A stretch of DNA of 64,000 nucleotides from Burkholderia sp. 4M9327F10. Lineage in GTDB: Bacteria > Pseudomonadota > Gammaproteobacteria > Burkholderiales > Burkholderiaceae. The stretch spans positions 1-64,000 of the forward strand of contig NZ_SCNV01000036.1 in the NCBI RefSeq assembly GCF_005503145.1, in the 5' to 3' direction. Position 1 is the first letter of the stretch. Each line of letters opens with the position of its first letter. The notes below the pieces were generated by a model. The model saw nothing but the letters and a program-made list of their open reading frames with translations. It ran no database searches and was not told the origin of the DNA. Position numbers and translations under genes: made by a program. This document shows positions 34,898 through 44,784 of the stretch, piece by piece.

Positions 34898-35818
34898 GTG
34901 AGCAATACAATCGATTTCAGGCTGATACGACAGCTATGGATGTTCCTTGCTATCGCCGAGGAGCAACATTTTGGGCGGGCAGCGAAGCGACTGAACATGT
35001 CTCAGCCGCCGCTGACCGAGCAAATCAAGGTGCTTGAGCAATCGCTCAAGCTGCAACTCTTTTACCGATCCCGTCAGGGGACCCAGCTTAGTTCGGCCGG
35101 GGCGGCGATCTTGCCAGCCGTCCAACAGTTCGCCGGTCAGGTCGAGCGGCTTCAACGGGTAGTCCGGGAGGTGGCGGCCGGTCAGTCCGGCGTGCTGCAT
35201 GTCGGTGCCATCACGTCTGCGATGTTAGAAACGGTTCCCCCCCTGCTCGATGCGCTCAAGCAGGCTCATCCGCATCTGACTGTACTCGTTCGCGAGATCG
35301 ACAGCGTGGAGGCGATTCCTGCACTGGAGGCTGGTGAGATCGATCTCGCGTTTGTCCGGGTCGACGGCGAGGTGGGTAGCGGCCTCGCCACCATGCCTCT
35401 GGCCGAGGACAGGCTGGCAGTCGCGCTTCCCAGGGAGCATGCGCTGGCCGCGCTGCCAAGAGTGCGGCTACAGTCGCTGGCAGGTGAACAACTTGTGATG
35501 TCATCACGGCAAGTCAGTCCGGTTTACTTCGACTTCCTTACCTCGGTCTGCCGTTCACATGGGTTGACGCCGCGTATCACACACGAGGTACGTTCGGTCA
35601 CGTCACAGATTGCGTATGTCGGGTGCGGACAGGGTGTGGCGCTAGTTCCGTCGTCGATGCGAAAACTCGCGCCGGAGAATGTCGTGGTCCGGCAGCTGAA
35701 GGAAAAGATTACCGTCGTAACGGCGGCTCTGGTGTGGAATACCCAGCGCCATCATCCGATGGTTGACGAGGTGGTGTCGTGGTTGACGAAACGAACGTCC
35801 AAGTCTGCGGGCCATTGA
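34898..35818 (+). CDS. LysR-family transcriptional regulator (module D)
   Basis: A 306-aa LysR regulator of the BenM/CatM-like branch (RQLWMFLAIAEEQHFGRAAK, then MSQPPLTEQIKVLEQSL). Its effector domain begins at about residue 90 (LHVGAITSAMLE). It diverges from the three RraA-like genes and the aminotransferase, which it likely activates. No other target is nearby. The start at 34898 is GTG within CCCACGTGAGC. Confidence 0.9.
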   Translation: MSNTIDFRLIRQLWMFLAIAEEQHFGRAAKRLNMSQPPLTEQIKVLEQSLKLQLFYRSRQGTQLSSAGAAILPAVQQFAGQVERLQRVVREVAAGQSGVLHVGAITSAMLETVPPLLDALKQAHPHLTVLVREIDSVEAIPALEAGEIDLAFVRVDGEVGSGLATMPLAEDRLAVALPREHALAALPRVRLQSLAGEQLVMSSRQVSPVYFDFLTSVCRSHGLTPRITHEVRSVTSQIAYVGCGQGVALVPSSMRKLAPENVVVRQLKEKITVVTAALVWNTQRHHPMVDEVVSWLTKRTSKSAGH

Positions 35819-36062
35819 GCAGACACTCCGTCGCCAGGCGCTGGCGCTCTGCGCCTTCCGCCGCGCCCATTGCAATTTCCGATGTCGACTTGCTCGGTGA
35901 CCCAAACGGATTTTCCCTCATGTCGGAAAATGCCAAGGTCGGGCGGCACACGACCCAACGAATCAAGGAAGAAGTCCCATAATCATTTCCGCGCAAACAT
36001 TGCCTATCTCCAAGAATCTCATTTGTAAATTCTCCGCAATAGTGGTGTATACCGTATCGTCT

Positions 36063-37100
36063 CTAATTTTTGAATTTCGCGGGTCTGCGTGATAATTCAC
36101 GTTCGATCTGTGGAACGCCAGTTCGCACTTGGATTGTGTTTCTGCAATTGGCCAACCCGCGGTACTTGCCCGGCGGCATGCCCGCCCACTTTCGAAAAGC
36201 CCGGCTGAACGAAATCTCGGATTCGTAGCCAACCGCACCTGCCACTTCCGCCAACGAACCGCATGAGGTCGTCAACATATCGGCAGCCTTCTCCATACGT
36301 TGCTCGGTTGCATAGGCAATAACGGTTGTACCAGTAAGTTGGCGAAAGCGATTGGCGAGAACTGTGCGCGAAAGTCCTACGGCGCGTCCCAACGACGCAA
36401 TAGTCCAAGGATTTGAAGGGTGGGCATGGATCGTCGACAAAACCTGCGCGATTTTTGGATCAGCTATGGCGCCCAGCCAACCGATCGAATTCTCGGGTAC
36501 TGATGCTACATAGTCCCTGATTGCCTGCATAAACAGAACCTCAGCCATCCGTTCAGCGATCGATTGGAATCCCATCAGGCTAGCGTCCACCTCGGCTATA
36601 AGGTCGTGGATACCGGTCAACCCGCCGAAATTCTGACCGACGGCAATCCTTCTGCGAATGATCGACGGCAGGGATCTCAACAACGGATTCTTTCGCGTTT
36701 CATCAAATGTAAAAATACCGCTCAAGATCTTTGTGGAGACACCAGTTCCGCCAAACTGATATCTATGCAGCGGTCCCATTCTACTTCCGGTATGCCATGC
36801 GCTCGAAATTCCAATCTTCTGCAGGAGCTGAAAAAATGGAACGCAGGTACTATCGTGATCTGCTTGGAGTCCATGCGATTCGCCGCGACAAACAATCACC
36901 ATATCACCCCGCTCTAGTTCGCAGAACGTTCCGTCCGGAGCGGAAAACAGGCATTGTCCTTCAATGACAATGTGAAATGGTGCCGCACCATCAAGTCTTG
37001 GCTTGCTATAACCCCACGGCGCTCTGAATTCATTCATACTCAGAACAGCACTATGAAGGCGAAGATCTCGCAGCACGTTGCTTAACAGGTCCATTTTCAT
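36063..37100 (-). CDS. AraC-family regulator with N-terminal cupin
   Basis: A 345-aa regulator. The N-terminal half (about residues 25-200) is a cupin-type sensing domain (AraC_binding_2-like: HIVIEGQCLF, then LERGDMVIVCRGESHGL). The C-terminal double HTH begins near 225 (PWTIASLGRAVGLSRTVLAN) and ends with EVAGAVGYESEISFSRAFRK. ATG 37100 follows AGGAAACC. It diverges from an NmrA-type oxidoreductase 546 bp away. AraC proteins of this cupin type often control one adjacent oxidoreductase in response to reactive electrophiles, but the ligand here is unknown. Confidence 0.9.
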   Translation of the reverse strand: MKMDLLSNVLRDLRLHSAVLSMNEFRAPWGYSKPRLDGAAPFHIVIEGQCLFSAPDGTFCELERGDMVIVCRGESHGLQADHDSTCVPFFQLLQKIGISSAWHTGSRMGPLHRYQFGGTGVSTKILSGIFTFDETRKNPLLRSLPSIIRRRIAVGQNFGGLTGIHDLIAEVDASLMGFQSIAERMAEVLFMQAIRDYVASVPENSIGWLGAIADPKIAQVLSTIHAHPSNPWTIASLGRAVGLSRTVLANRFRQLTGTTVIAYATEQRMEKAADMLTTSCGSLAEVAGAVGYESEISFSRAFRKWAGMPPGKYRGLANCRNTIQVRTGVPQIERELSRRPAKFKN

Positions 37101-37646
37101 GGTTTCCTAAAAAATACTAAAAAACATTAATCATTGAATCGCAGCATCCAGCCTGAGTGCAGGTTGAGCGCGCCAGCAGGGCTCAACGCGTCGGCGAAAT
37201 CTCGCCTCACGGGTAAAGAACAAAAGAAAGCAGGATCTGCATTCCGATGTTGCTCGTCGTGAAAGACACCTTAACGAAAGTGCAACTGCTGACACTGTCT
37301 CTGGAACTAGACAGTTTTTCGCCACATCGGGCCCACGTGCCACGCCGGCATAAATGCCAACAGTGTTGATCAACATGGTACCGCCTCTCTCGACGGCAGG
37401 AGTTCACCTGGCAGCCACGACATGAAATAGTCACGACGAACGCTCTTGCCTTTCCTCCTCGCCTTCGCTCGGCACCTTGGTCACTCTGTGCGTAGGATTG
37501 AATCAAGTACCGTTCGGGCCACGCACTTCTGTACGATCTGTTAGATCTTCCGCACGCCAAAGCATTTATTGTTCCATTGTTTCGATCTAGTCTAGGTGCT
37601 CGCGCAGAATGTCGACGTGTGAAACCAACGAACGGAACAGGAAAAA
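37101..37646. other. Divergent intergenic region
   Basis: No gene is supported in these 546 bases between the AraC gene and the NmrA-like gene. The left edge is very AT-rich and should contain the AraC promoter. The promoter of the NmrA-like gene should lie near 37560-37630. Confidence 0.4.
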
Positions 37647-38489
37647 ATGATTCTCGTAACTGGAGCTGGCGGTAAAATCGGTACTTCCCTTGTTGATCTC
37701 ATCAAAGGTGTCCCGTTCCGGGCTACGTACAATTCACCTGGCAAACTTGTCGCCGCCCGGGAGCGCGGCATCGACGCCATGGCCATCGATTACGCCAAGC
37801 CAGACACTCTCGAACCAGCGTTGCAGGGGGTAGATACGGTCTTCCTGCTGTCGGCCGGCCCGGGCCACGTACAATTAGAGGCGAACATCGTTGCGGCGGC
37901 TCAAAGGGCTGGTATTAAGCGTATCGTCAAGCTTTCTGTCTGGATGGCCGACCAGGAACTGTATGAGATAGGGGCAGGCCATCGGGCAATCGAGCGCATG
38001 ATCGAAAAGTCGGGAATCCCCTGGACGTTTTTGCGCCCCAACGGTTTCATGCAAAATTATCTCGGCGACGCTGCGACCATCAAAGCGCACGGTGCATTCT
38101 ATCGGCAGAGCATGGATAGGGGCGTCAGCTTCATCGACGTCCGGGACGTGGCTCGGTCAGCCTTGCAGGTATTGACGACATCGGGGCACGACAACAAAGC
38201 GTACGAACTCTCAGGGCCTGAAAGGCTAACCAACGTGGAGACGGCCAATATCTTGTCGAGGGTGCTAGGCAGGATAGTCACCTATGTGCCTGTGTCCGCC
38301 GAGTCTGCCAGGACTGCAATGCGCGCCGCGGGGCTTCCCAACGACCGTATCGACTCCATCGAAAATCTCATGTCAGCATATCAGAAAGGTGTTGGGGAGT
38401 CGCTAACCCCCGATCTCGAAAATCTGATCGGACAGCCCGCAATTTGCTTTGAACAATTCGTTAAAGACAATATCGCAGCCTTCCAATAG
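37647..38489 (+). CDS. NmrA-type NAD(P)-binding oxidoreductase
   Basis: A 280-aa atypical SDR of the NmrA/QorB-like family. The nucleotide loop is LVTGAGGKIGTSLVDLI, followed by VDTVFLLSAGP, a substrate-side segment FLRPNGFMQNYLGD and a C-terminal helical part. The canonical SDR Tyr-x-x-x-Lys is absent, as usual for this group, so it may act as a redox sensor or quinone reductase. ATG 37647 follows AGGAAAAA. The divergent AraC regulator is its likely controller. Confidence 0.9.
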   Translation: MILVTGAGGKIGTSLVDLIKGVPFRATYNSPGKLVAARERGIDAMAIDYAKPDTLEPALQGVDTVFLLSAGPGHVQLEANIVAAAQRAGIKRIVKLSVWMADQELYEIGAGHRAIERMIEKSGIPWTFLRPNGFMQNYLGDAATIKAHGAFYRQSMDRGVSFIDVRDVARSALQVLTTSGHDNKAYELSGPERLTNVETANILSRVLGRIVTYVPVSAESARTAMRAAGLPNDRIDSIENLMSAYQKGVGESLTPDLENLIGQPAICFEQFVKDNIAAFQ

Positions 38490-39516
38490 CGTGAATAGAC
38501 TGGCCGGCAGGCGGCACGGCGATCTGATCTTGACACAAACTCTCCGGGTGCTTGCCCTTCCCCTGCACCCACTTCATCGACCGGGCGTCATCTCGCCATT
38601 GCTCACTAAAGCAGAGTTCCAAAGTCCATCGCAATGCCGCCTCGGTTTTCACCAAATCAAGCATCAGCTCGCGCATGCGACTGCCGCGATAAGCTCAAAG
38701 TGAGCGGTGCCCGCAAAATGCGGTTCTTGCGAGGTCAGATACGGCCCGGACCCGCATTTTCCGTTACCGCAAACGGTACTTTTCCTGCTTTGTATGGAAT
38801 AACTATCGAGGATTTTGGAACCGATTCGAACATCCCCATTACTCTTGAGTCTTGAACAAAATGATCGATCATCGATGTATGGTTAGTTAAGTTTCCTACT
38901 CAATCATTCCCAAGCGTCCCTGTGCATTGGGCTTGCGTTGAAATACTGTAAGCACGCGGAGTCCCCCCTCCTCCCGCGCGCAGCAAGCTAACGATTAGCG
39001 ACGACGAGATACGCTTAGATGCATGTTGGAGAATCCTCTTCATACTATCTTCCGGTGGAATCTGGCCGACAATTCATGAATGCTGAGATCGGGTAAAGAT
39101 TTCGGATGCTCGCCGCAGGCCTACACGAACCGCCTGATCAAGCGCGTCGACGTTCTAATTCCATCAACTCCGCTACGTGGGCGTTGGGCAGCTCCAAATT
39201 GTTCAGTTGTTGGCGCGTGAGCGCGCCGATGTGTTGCCCACTCCAACCGCGTCTGCTGAAGGAAAACCTGTTGACTGCGCTACACCTCGCCTCGCATAGG
39301 TGAGCAAATGGGCTTTACTTTGCCGCTCGAATTTCAAGAATCCATTCGTGAATTTTCAAGATATTGTTAAGAAAGTCCACCGCGTCATTCATTTATGAGG
39401 ATGTCTAAAGTAGGCGTGTTGTTTGCCGATATCAAGTCTGCCATAGCCTGGTGCGAATACGACGCACCTGTATGTTGCCGCGAACGACCGAAATCTTTAC
39501 CAAGGAACAGAGTTCC
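38490..39516. other. 1-kb stretch without a recognisable gene
   Basis: Only short, overlapping frames occur on both strands; none has a ribosome-binding site or family resemblance. Several AT-rich islands (about 38870-38900 and 39330-39400) break the otherwise GC-rich sequence. The last part should contain the promoter of the diguanylate cyclase gene. Decayed coding sequence is possible but I cannot identify it. Confidence 0.4.
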
Positions 39517-42500
39517 ATGTCGAAATGGAAGCCTCACTGGCTGTGGATACTGCACTGCCTTCTCGCGCCGCTGGTGTTCGTGGCCATAACCGTGCCGCCC
39601 GCCGATGCAAGCAGTACCTGGTACGAGGGATCAACCCCAGTCTTTCGCCACATCGAGGTTCCCAGCGACATCGCGCCGACAGCAATGCTGCAGGATAGAG
39701 ACGGCCTGATCTGGATTGCATCGCAGACCGGCCTGGCCAGTTGGGATGGCTATCGTTTCCGAAGCTACACTGCCAATCCGGACATACCCGGCAGCTTGCC
39801 CTCGTCCTACATCAACGCGCTGCAGGAGGATCGCGAAGGGCGGCTCTGGGTGGGCACGGATGGCGGCCTGGCGCAACTCGACAAGGCGACCGGCAACTTC
39901 CGGACGCTGAGCGCGGCCCCCCGGGGCTTGAGCAGTGGACGCGTGTTCGCGCTTGCTGCCGACGGCGCAGATGGCCTGTGGGTGGGCACGGCCGCTGGGC
40001 TCGACTGGCTGTGCCTTGCCACATGCAAGGTGCGGCGCCAAGGCGAAGGAGCCATTCCGCCGGGCCTCCCGGCAAGCCAAGTCCGCGCGCTCGTTGTCGA
40101 TCGTGGTGGCAATCTGTGGGTCGGGACCCTCGCAGGAATGTATGTACTGCGCACCGGCGCTCATGTCTTTCAAGCGGTGCCGACCGACGGCGCCGCCCGG
40201 GCCGCCATTGAGGCGCGGCGACTGCTTGAGGACAAAGCAGGGCGTATCTGGATTGGGACGCGCGAGACCGGCGCCTTCGTCATCGACCCAGGCGCCACGA
40301 CGGCCCGGCAAGTGCGCGACAGCGAACGTAGTGACGGAAAGGGGGTCGAGACCGACTGGGTCGCTGCGATCGTCGACGCTGGCGATGATCAGGTGTGGCT
40401 CGGCACCTGGACTCGGGGTATTGTGCAGGTGAACACGCGGACCTGGGCGACGCGACGCCTGCGCCACGACACTGGTCTGCCCAGCAGCCTGGGTTCGGAC
40501 GATGTGGCAGCGCTGCTGCGCGACAGCAGTGGCCTCGTCTGGGCTGGCGGACCGAATCTGTTCGATTCGATCGATCCCACACAGCGTGCAATATCCACCT
40601 GGTACGGCACCGGTGGCCGCCTGCAAGGCGGCACGAATGCAGCAGTGAGCGCAGTGCTCGTGCAACCCGACGGCAGTGTCTGGCTCGGTAGTTACAACGG
40701 CGGTGTCGACATCGTGCCACCAGACCGTGGGCGCGGCCGACGACTGGTGGCCCAGGATGGCCTGTCGAGCACGGCGCTCCCTATGAGTGGCGTGTTGTCG
40801 ATCATAGGTGCGCCGGATGGTGGAGTCTACATCGGTACCTCCAAGGGTCTGTACCGGACGCGCGACGGCGGCCGTAGCGTCGAGCGGATGGAGTTCCCCG
40901 GCCTCGCGCCCACTGCGTTGGCACGAACGCTGTGCATGGTCGGCGACACGCTCTGGATCGGGGGAGGCAACGGCCTGAGCTACGTCGACAGGTCCGCGCA
41001 AGGCACAGCAGCACACAGCATCCCTAGCCTGCATGGCGCCGATATCACGAACCTCAACTGCCTCAAGGACGGCTCGCTGTGGGTGGGTACGATGACGGGG
41101 CTGGTGCGGTACTGGCCGGCAACCGGCCGCATTGAACGGCCCTGGCCGGAGGGGCCGGGGCGCGTCGGTTTGCCGAGCAGCATCGTGACCTCGGTGGTGC
41201 AGGACAGACGAGGCCGGCTGTGGGTCGCGTTCTATGGCGGCGGCGTGCGCGTGGTCGAGCCCGGCGCGAGGGGAGCGGCTGCTCAGGTGCACCGCATCGG
41301 TCGCGAGCAGGGCCTGCAGAACAACGCCGCGAACGCTCTGCTGCTCGACGCGCAAGGCAACGCGTGGGTAAGCACCGACAGTGGCATCGTGCGCATCGAC
41401 CGCGACACCTTGGCAACAACGCTGCTGCAACAGGCCGACGGGGCGGGACTGCTGTCGTACTGGACTTCGGCAGCCGGTGTCACGCCAGAAGGTGATCTGC
41501 TGTTTGGCGGCAATGGCTTGACGATCGTGCATCCCCGCAAATTCCAACCATCACACTTCAAGGCCCCCATCAAGCTCATGGATGCCGACGGTCGACCGAT
41601 ATCGCTGGCCGGCATCACGCTCGGCCCTTCGCAACGCGCTATACAGGTCACCTTCGCTCTGCTTGACTACTCTGCCCCCGAACGTACGCGCTACGCCTAC
41701 CGACTGGCTGGACTGGAGGAATCGTGGACCGACTCCCCCGCCGACGTGCGCATGGCGCACTACACGAACGTGCCACCCGGCAACTACATGTTGCAGGTAC
41801 GGGCGTCGAATCGTCCAGGTCAGTGGACGACGTCGGTGAACCTGCCGATCCGCGTCGTGCCGGCGTGGTACGAGACCATTGCCTTCCGCGTGATCGTAGT
41901 AGCGTTGCTGTTGGCACTCTTCGGCATGCTGATGCAAGTGCGCACACGGCTACTCCGTCGTCGTGCCGCGGCGCTGGAGACGCTGATAACGCAGCGGACA
42001 CAAGAGCTCCAGCAACGCTCCGATGAACTCGTGCGTCGCACCGCGGAATTGCAAGCCAGCGAACAGCGGCTCGAGCAGTTGGCTTACTTCGATGGGCTGA
42101 CGGGGCTTGCGAACCGACGGCATTTCAATGATGATCTGCAGCGTCTGGTTGAGCAGGCGCGTCGAGGCACAGACTTCGCGCTTGTACTGGTCGACCTTGA
42201 CCGGTTCAAGCCGATCAACGACGCCTATGGCCATGACGCAGGCGACGTGGTACTGAAGGCCGTGGGCTCGCGCTTGTACCAGGCTACGCGCAAGGTCGAT
42301 CTCGTCGCACGCCTTGGTGGCGACGAATTCGCTGTGCTGCTCACACAACCGGGCGACGCCGAGACCGTCGCCGCGGTATGCGAGCGCATGATGGCCACAT
42401 TCGCCCAGCCGATTCCGTACCGCGACCTGTCGTTGGAGGTTGGGGCGAGCGTGGGCGTAGCGCGGTGCCCGCAGGACGCACAGGATGCCATCGCACTGTA

Positions 42501-42579
42501 CAAGGCCGCGGACGTGGCGCTCTACGCAGCGAAGGAGGCTGGCCGGGGCGCTTGGCGCTGCGCCCGGCCGTATTTTTGA
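39517..42579 (+). CDS. Periplasmic beta-propeller sensor with cytoplasmic GGDEF diguanylate cyclase
   Basis: A 1020-aa one-component signalling protein. A signal peptide (about 1-32) is followed by roughly 12-13 Reg_prop/two-component propeller repeats, each with a GxxWVGTxxGL core (for example GRLWVGTDGGL), giving two seven-bladed propellers. A Y_Y_Y domain (YRLAGLEESWTD, PPGNYMLQVRAS) precedes one transmembrane helix and a coiled coil. The C-terminus is GGDEF: ARLGGDEFAVLL with the RKVD inhibitory site exactly five residues before, so an active, feedback-inhibited cyclic-di-GMP synthase is expected. Such propellers often sense glycans. A pectate lyase gene follows 205 bp later, so pectin fragments are a reasonable ligand. 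ATG 39517 follows AAGGAA. Confidence 0.92.
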   Translation: MSKWKPHWLWILHCLLAPLVFVAITVPPADASSTWYEGSTPVFRHIEVPSDIAPTAMLQDRDGLIWIASQTGLASWDGYRFRSYTANPDIPGSLPSSYINALQEDREGRLWVGTDGGLAQLDKATGNFRTLSAAPRGLSSGRVFALAADGADGLWVGTAAGLDWLCLATCKVRRQGEGAIPPGLPASQVRALVVDRGGNLWVGTLAGMYVLRTGAHVFQAVPTDGAARAAIEARRLLEDKAGRIWIGTRETGAFVIDPGATTARQVRDSERSDGKGVETDWVAAIVDAGDDQVWLGTWTRGIVQVNTRTWATRRLRHDTGLPSSLGSDDVAALLRDSSGLVWAGGPNLFDSIDPTQRAISTWYGTGGRLQGGTNAAVSAVLVQPDGSVWLGSYNGGVDIVPPDRGRGRRLVAQDGLSSTALPMSGVLSIIGAPDGGVYIGTSKGLYRTRDGGRSVERMEFPGLAPTALARTLCMVGDTLWIGGGNGLSYVDRSAQGTAAHSIPSLHGADITNLNCLKDGSLWVGTMTGLVRYWPATGRIERPWPEGPGRVGLPSSIVTSVVQDRRGRLWVAFYGGGVRVVEPGARGAAAQVHRIGREQGLQNNAANALLLDAQGNAWVSTDSGIVRIDRDTLATTLLQQADGAGLLSYWTSAAGVTPEGDLLFGGNGLTIVHPRKFQPSHFKAPIKLMDADGRPISLAGITLGPSQRAIQVTFALLDYSAPERTRYAYRLAGLEESWTDSPADVRMAHYTNVPPGNYMLQVRASNRPGQWTTSVNLPIRVVPAWYETIAFRVIVVALLLALFGMLMQVRTRLLRRRAAALETLITQRTQELQQRSDELVRRTAELQASEQRLEQLAYFDGLTGLANRRHFNDDLQRLVEQARRGTDFALVLVDLDRFKPINDAYGHDAGDVVLKAVGSRLYQATRKVDLVARLGGDEFAVLLTQPGDAETVAAVCERMMATFAQPIPYRDLSLEVGASVGVARCPQDAQDAIALYKAADVALYAAKEAGRGAWRCARPYF

Positions 42580-42784
42580 TATAGCCCTATCTACACGATG
42601 ATCAACTCACGACCAAATTCAGCCGCCTCGCCAATCGACGACTGTGTCGGTAAGACAGATATCGGCTGTTGACAGCAAGCGAATGAACTCCAGAGGTAGC
42701 CGTGCCACAGTGTCGTCCGGCTCTATTTTGACAACAGTGAACGCCCCCCGCACCTTCACCCTTCTCGGAATCAAGAATTAAAGG

Positions 42785-44011
42785 ATGACCGTGATGTTGA
42801 AAACCATCGTATGGCTCTCCGCGTTTGTGCTACTTGGCGTGGAGCAAGGCGCTCAGGCATCTTACACAGTGGCACAAAGTGTACCGGAGGGGTTTGGTAG
42901 CAGCACCACGGGTGGCGCGGGAGGCGAGGTGGTGCGCGTTTCGACAACGGCCCAATTGAAATTCGAACTTTGTCGAAAAATTGACCAGCATGGCTCATGT
43001 GCCGACTCTTCGCCGCGAATCATCGAGGTGTCGGGGTTGATCGATTACACCGGTAGTGAGGGAGCAACCGCCAAGCCGGGATGCGACTACGGACTTGTTT
43101 GTACGGCGCCTTATAAGACCGAATCCCTCGTTCTTTTGAATGAAAATGATCACCATTGCGATGGTAAGGATATCAAACAAATAACCTTTGATGTGGCAGG
43201 AGATAGGCCACTACTAGTTGGTTCGAATAAGACCGTGATTGGCATTGGTCCTATGAGCGGAATTAAGGGAAAGGGTTTGCGGCTTAGCAGGGTAAAAAAT
43301 GTTGTTGTTCGAAACCTGACCATCACTGACATCAACCAAGGAACGATCTTTGCAGGCGACGCACTATCGTTGGACGATGCGGAGCAAGTCTGGATCGACC
43401 ACAATCGGTTTCAAAACATCGGCCGGCAAATGATCGTAAGTGGCTTCGGACCAGCCGTAAACGTTACCATCTCCTGGAACGATTTCAATGGAAAAAATGT
43501 CTATTCGCATACCTGCAACGGTACGCACTACTGGAATTTGCTGTTGGCCGGGAAGACGCAAAGTATTACGTTAAACAATAACTGGTTCCATGACTTCTCT
43601 GGGCGTGCCCCGAAGATCGGCGGTGACTCCGTGGTCGTTCATCTGGCAAACAACTACTTCCAAAACGGCTCATGGCATGCGCTGGATGCGGTTAAACCAG
43701 TCAAAGTACTTGTCGAAGGGAATTATTTTGAGAACGTCAAGGTTCCAATCACGGTCACCTTCAAACCAGGGTACATCTTCGGCTCACCTGATGCAGTTGA
43801 TTTGGCCACACAAAATCGATGCCGAACCGCGTTGGGTCGAGATTGTATAAGCAATATCGCAACACCAATGCCAGCTATCAATGGATTTGACACCAACAGC
43901 GTGGTTCTGGATGCGTTTGAGTCTGTATCGAAAGCTACCATCATCAACCCCCGCACTCCTCAAGGTATTCCGGACATAGTAAAGGCTGGCGCTGGCCCCG
44001 GTCATATTTAG
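42785..44011 (+). CDS. Pectate/pectin lyase, polysaccharide lyase family 1
   Basis: A 408-aa secreted beta-helix protein with a signal peptide (cleavage near QGAQASYT). It has the PL1 signatures DALSLDDAEQVWIDHNRF and SGRAPKIGG, the latter containing the probable catalytic Arg, and repeated asparagine-ladder strands (VRNLTITD, LNNNWFHDFS, VEGNYFENV). It cleaves polygalacturonate by beta-elimination, in the periplasm or outside the cell. Pectin versus pectate preference is not clear. It is downstream of a propeller-GGDEF sensor in the same direction. It suggests contact with plant cell walls. Confidence 0.92.
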   Translation: MTVMLKTIVWLSAFVLLGVEQGAQASYTVAQSVPEGFGSSTTGGAGGEVVRVSTTAQLKFELCRKIDQHGSCADSSPRIIEVSGLIDYTGSEGATAKPGCDYGLVCTAPYKTESLVLLNENDHHCDGKDIKQITFDVAGDRPLLVGSNKTVIGIGPMSGIKGKGLRLSRVKNVVVRNLTITDINQGTIFAGDALSLDDAEQVWIDHNRFQNIGRQMIVSGFGPAVNVTISWNDFNGKNVYSHTCNGTHYWNLLLAGKTQSITLNNNWFHDFSGRAPKIGGDSVVVHLANNYFQNGSWHALDAVKPVKVLVEGNYFENVKVPITVTFKPGYIFGSPDAVDLATQNRCRTALGRDCISNIATPMPAINGFDTNSVVLDAFESVSKATIINPRTPQGIPDIVKAGAGPGHI

Positions 44012-44040
44012 GAAATTCCACGAATTTCGACTAACCTATT

Positions 44041-44060
44041 GATCAATCAATCAATCAATT
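44041..44060. repeat. Short tandem TCAA repeat
   Basis: Four consecutive TCAA units (GATCAATCAATCAATCAATT) lie 30 bp past the pectate lyase stop. This is a simple-sequence tract prone to slippage, with no gene over it. Confidence 0.8.
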
Positions 44061-44154
44061 AACGGCGGCAAATCGTCAAGCGTCGCTGGGGCAATTGCGC
44101 AGCGGTTTGATAGGTTTTGCAACGAAAGGCTTCGTGAATAACGTTTTTTCGTCA

Positions 44155-44784
44155 ATGACTCTCCCGGCAGGCTGTGCCGCGCGGGCACGCGCACTGGGTA
44201 GTGCCACGCTCTACTAGGCAGCGGGTCTCCCGTGCGCGGTCGACCCGCTGGTGCGCACGATCTGGAACGGCGCCTTCATTGCTGCCCCTGTGTATCCACT
44301 GGTATGTTCGCCCGGTGACAACCTCGCGATTCCCATTGCCATGGAACGTGTGCAGCGCGGTAGCGTGCTCGTGGTCAGTACCAGCAATTTTGTGGCCGGC
44401 TACTGGGGCACAGTGCTCATCGTTGCCGCCGAAGCCGCTGGCGTGGTCGGACTCGTCATCGACGGCGGAGTGAGAGATGTCGCGGCCATGACGGCGCGGA
44501 GTTTCCCTGTATTCGCCTGCGGAATTTCTGTACGCGGCACCGTGAGGGCCAGCGCACCCTCGGTTGGCCAGCCTACTTCGCTTACCGGCGTGCCGGTCGC
44601 TCAGGGTGATCTGGTGATCGCCGACGACAACGGCGTCATCATCGTCCCGTCCGTCCATGCAGAACGCACCCTCCTCGCCAGCGAGGCTCGAGCCGCCAAA
44701 GAAGCCGCGATGATTCAAAAGTTAGTTGACCGCGCAAGCACACTGGAACTGATGGGCCTAACATATTGGGGAAAAAGCCCATGA
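44155..44784 (+). pseudogene. Broken copy of RraA/HMG-aldolase protein 1
   Basis: From ATG 44155 the reading frame gives LGSATLY, then a TAG at 44215-44217, then AAGLPCAVDPLVRTIWNGAF in the same frame and so on to 44784. It aligns with the intact protein at 32741-33382 over nearly its full length, including VIDGGVRDVAAMTA. The stop replaces the Glu of the FEVSGL segment. The downstream part could still restart at 44251 (177 aa) but would lack the N-terminal strands. It overlaps the next pseudogene by ATGA. Confidence 0.88.

Noticed and set aside
38490..39516. Search for a tRNA, small RNA or CRISPR repeats in the long gene-free stretch
   Set aside because: No cloverleaf-like pattern, regular repeat spacing or conserved RNA motif was seen.
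39631..41547. 638-codon minus-strand open frame opposite the propeller-GGDEF gene
   Set aside because: It lies entirely within the propeller repeats and has no recognisable domain. It is a by-product of high GC and repeated codons.
44012..44028. GAAATTC-CAC-GAATTTC inverted repeat after the pectate lyase as a terminator
   Set aside because: The stem is AT-rich and is not followed by a T-run, so it is not a convincing rho-independent terminator.
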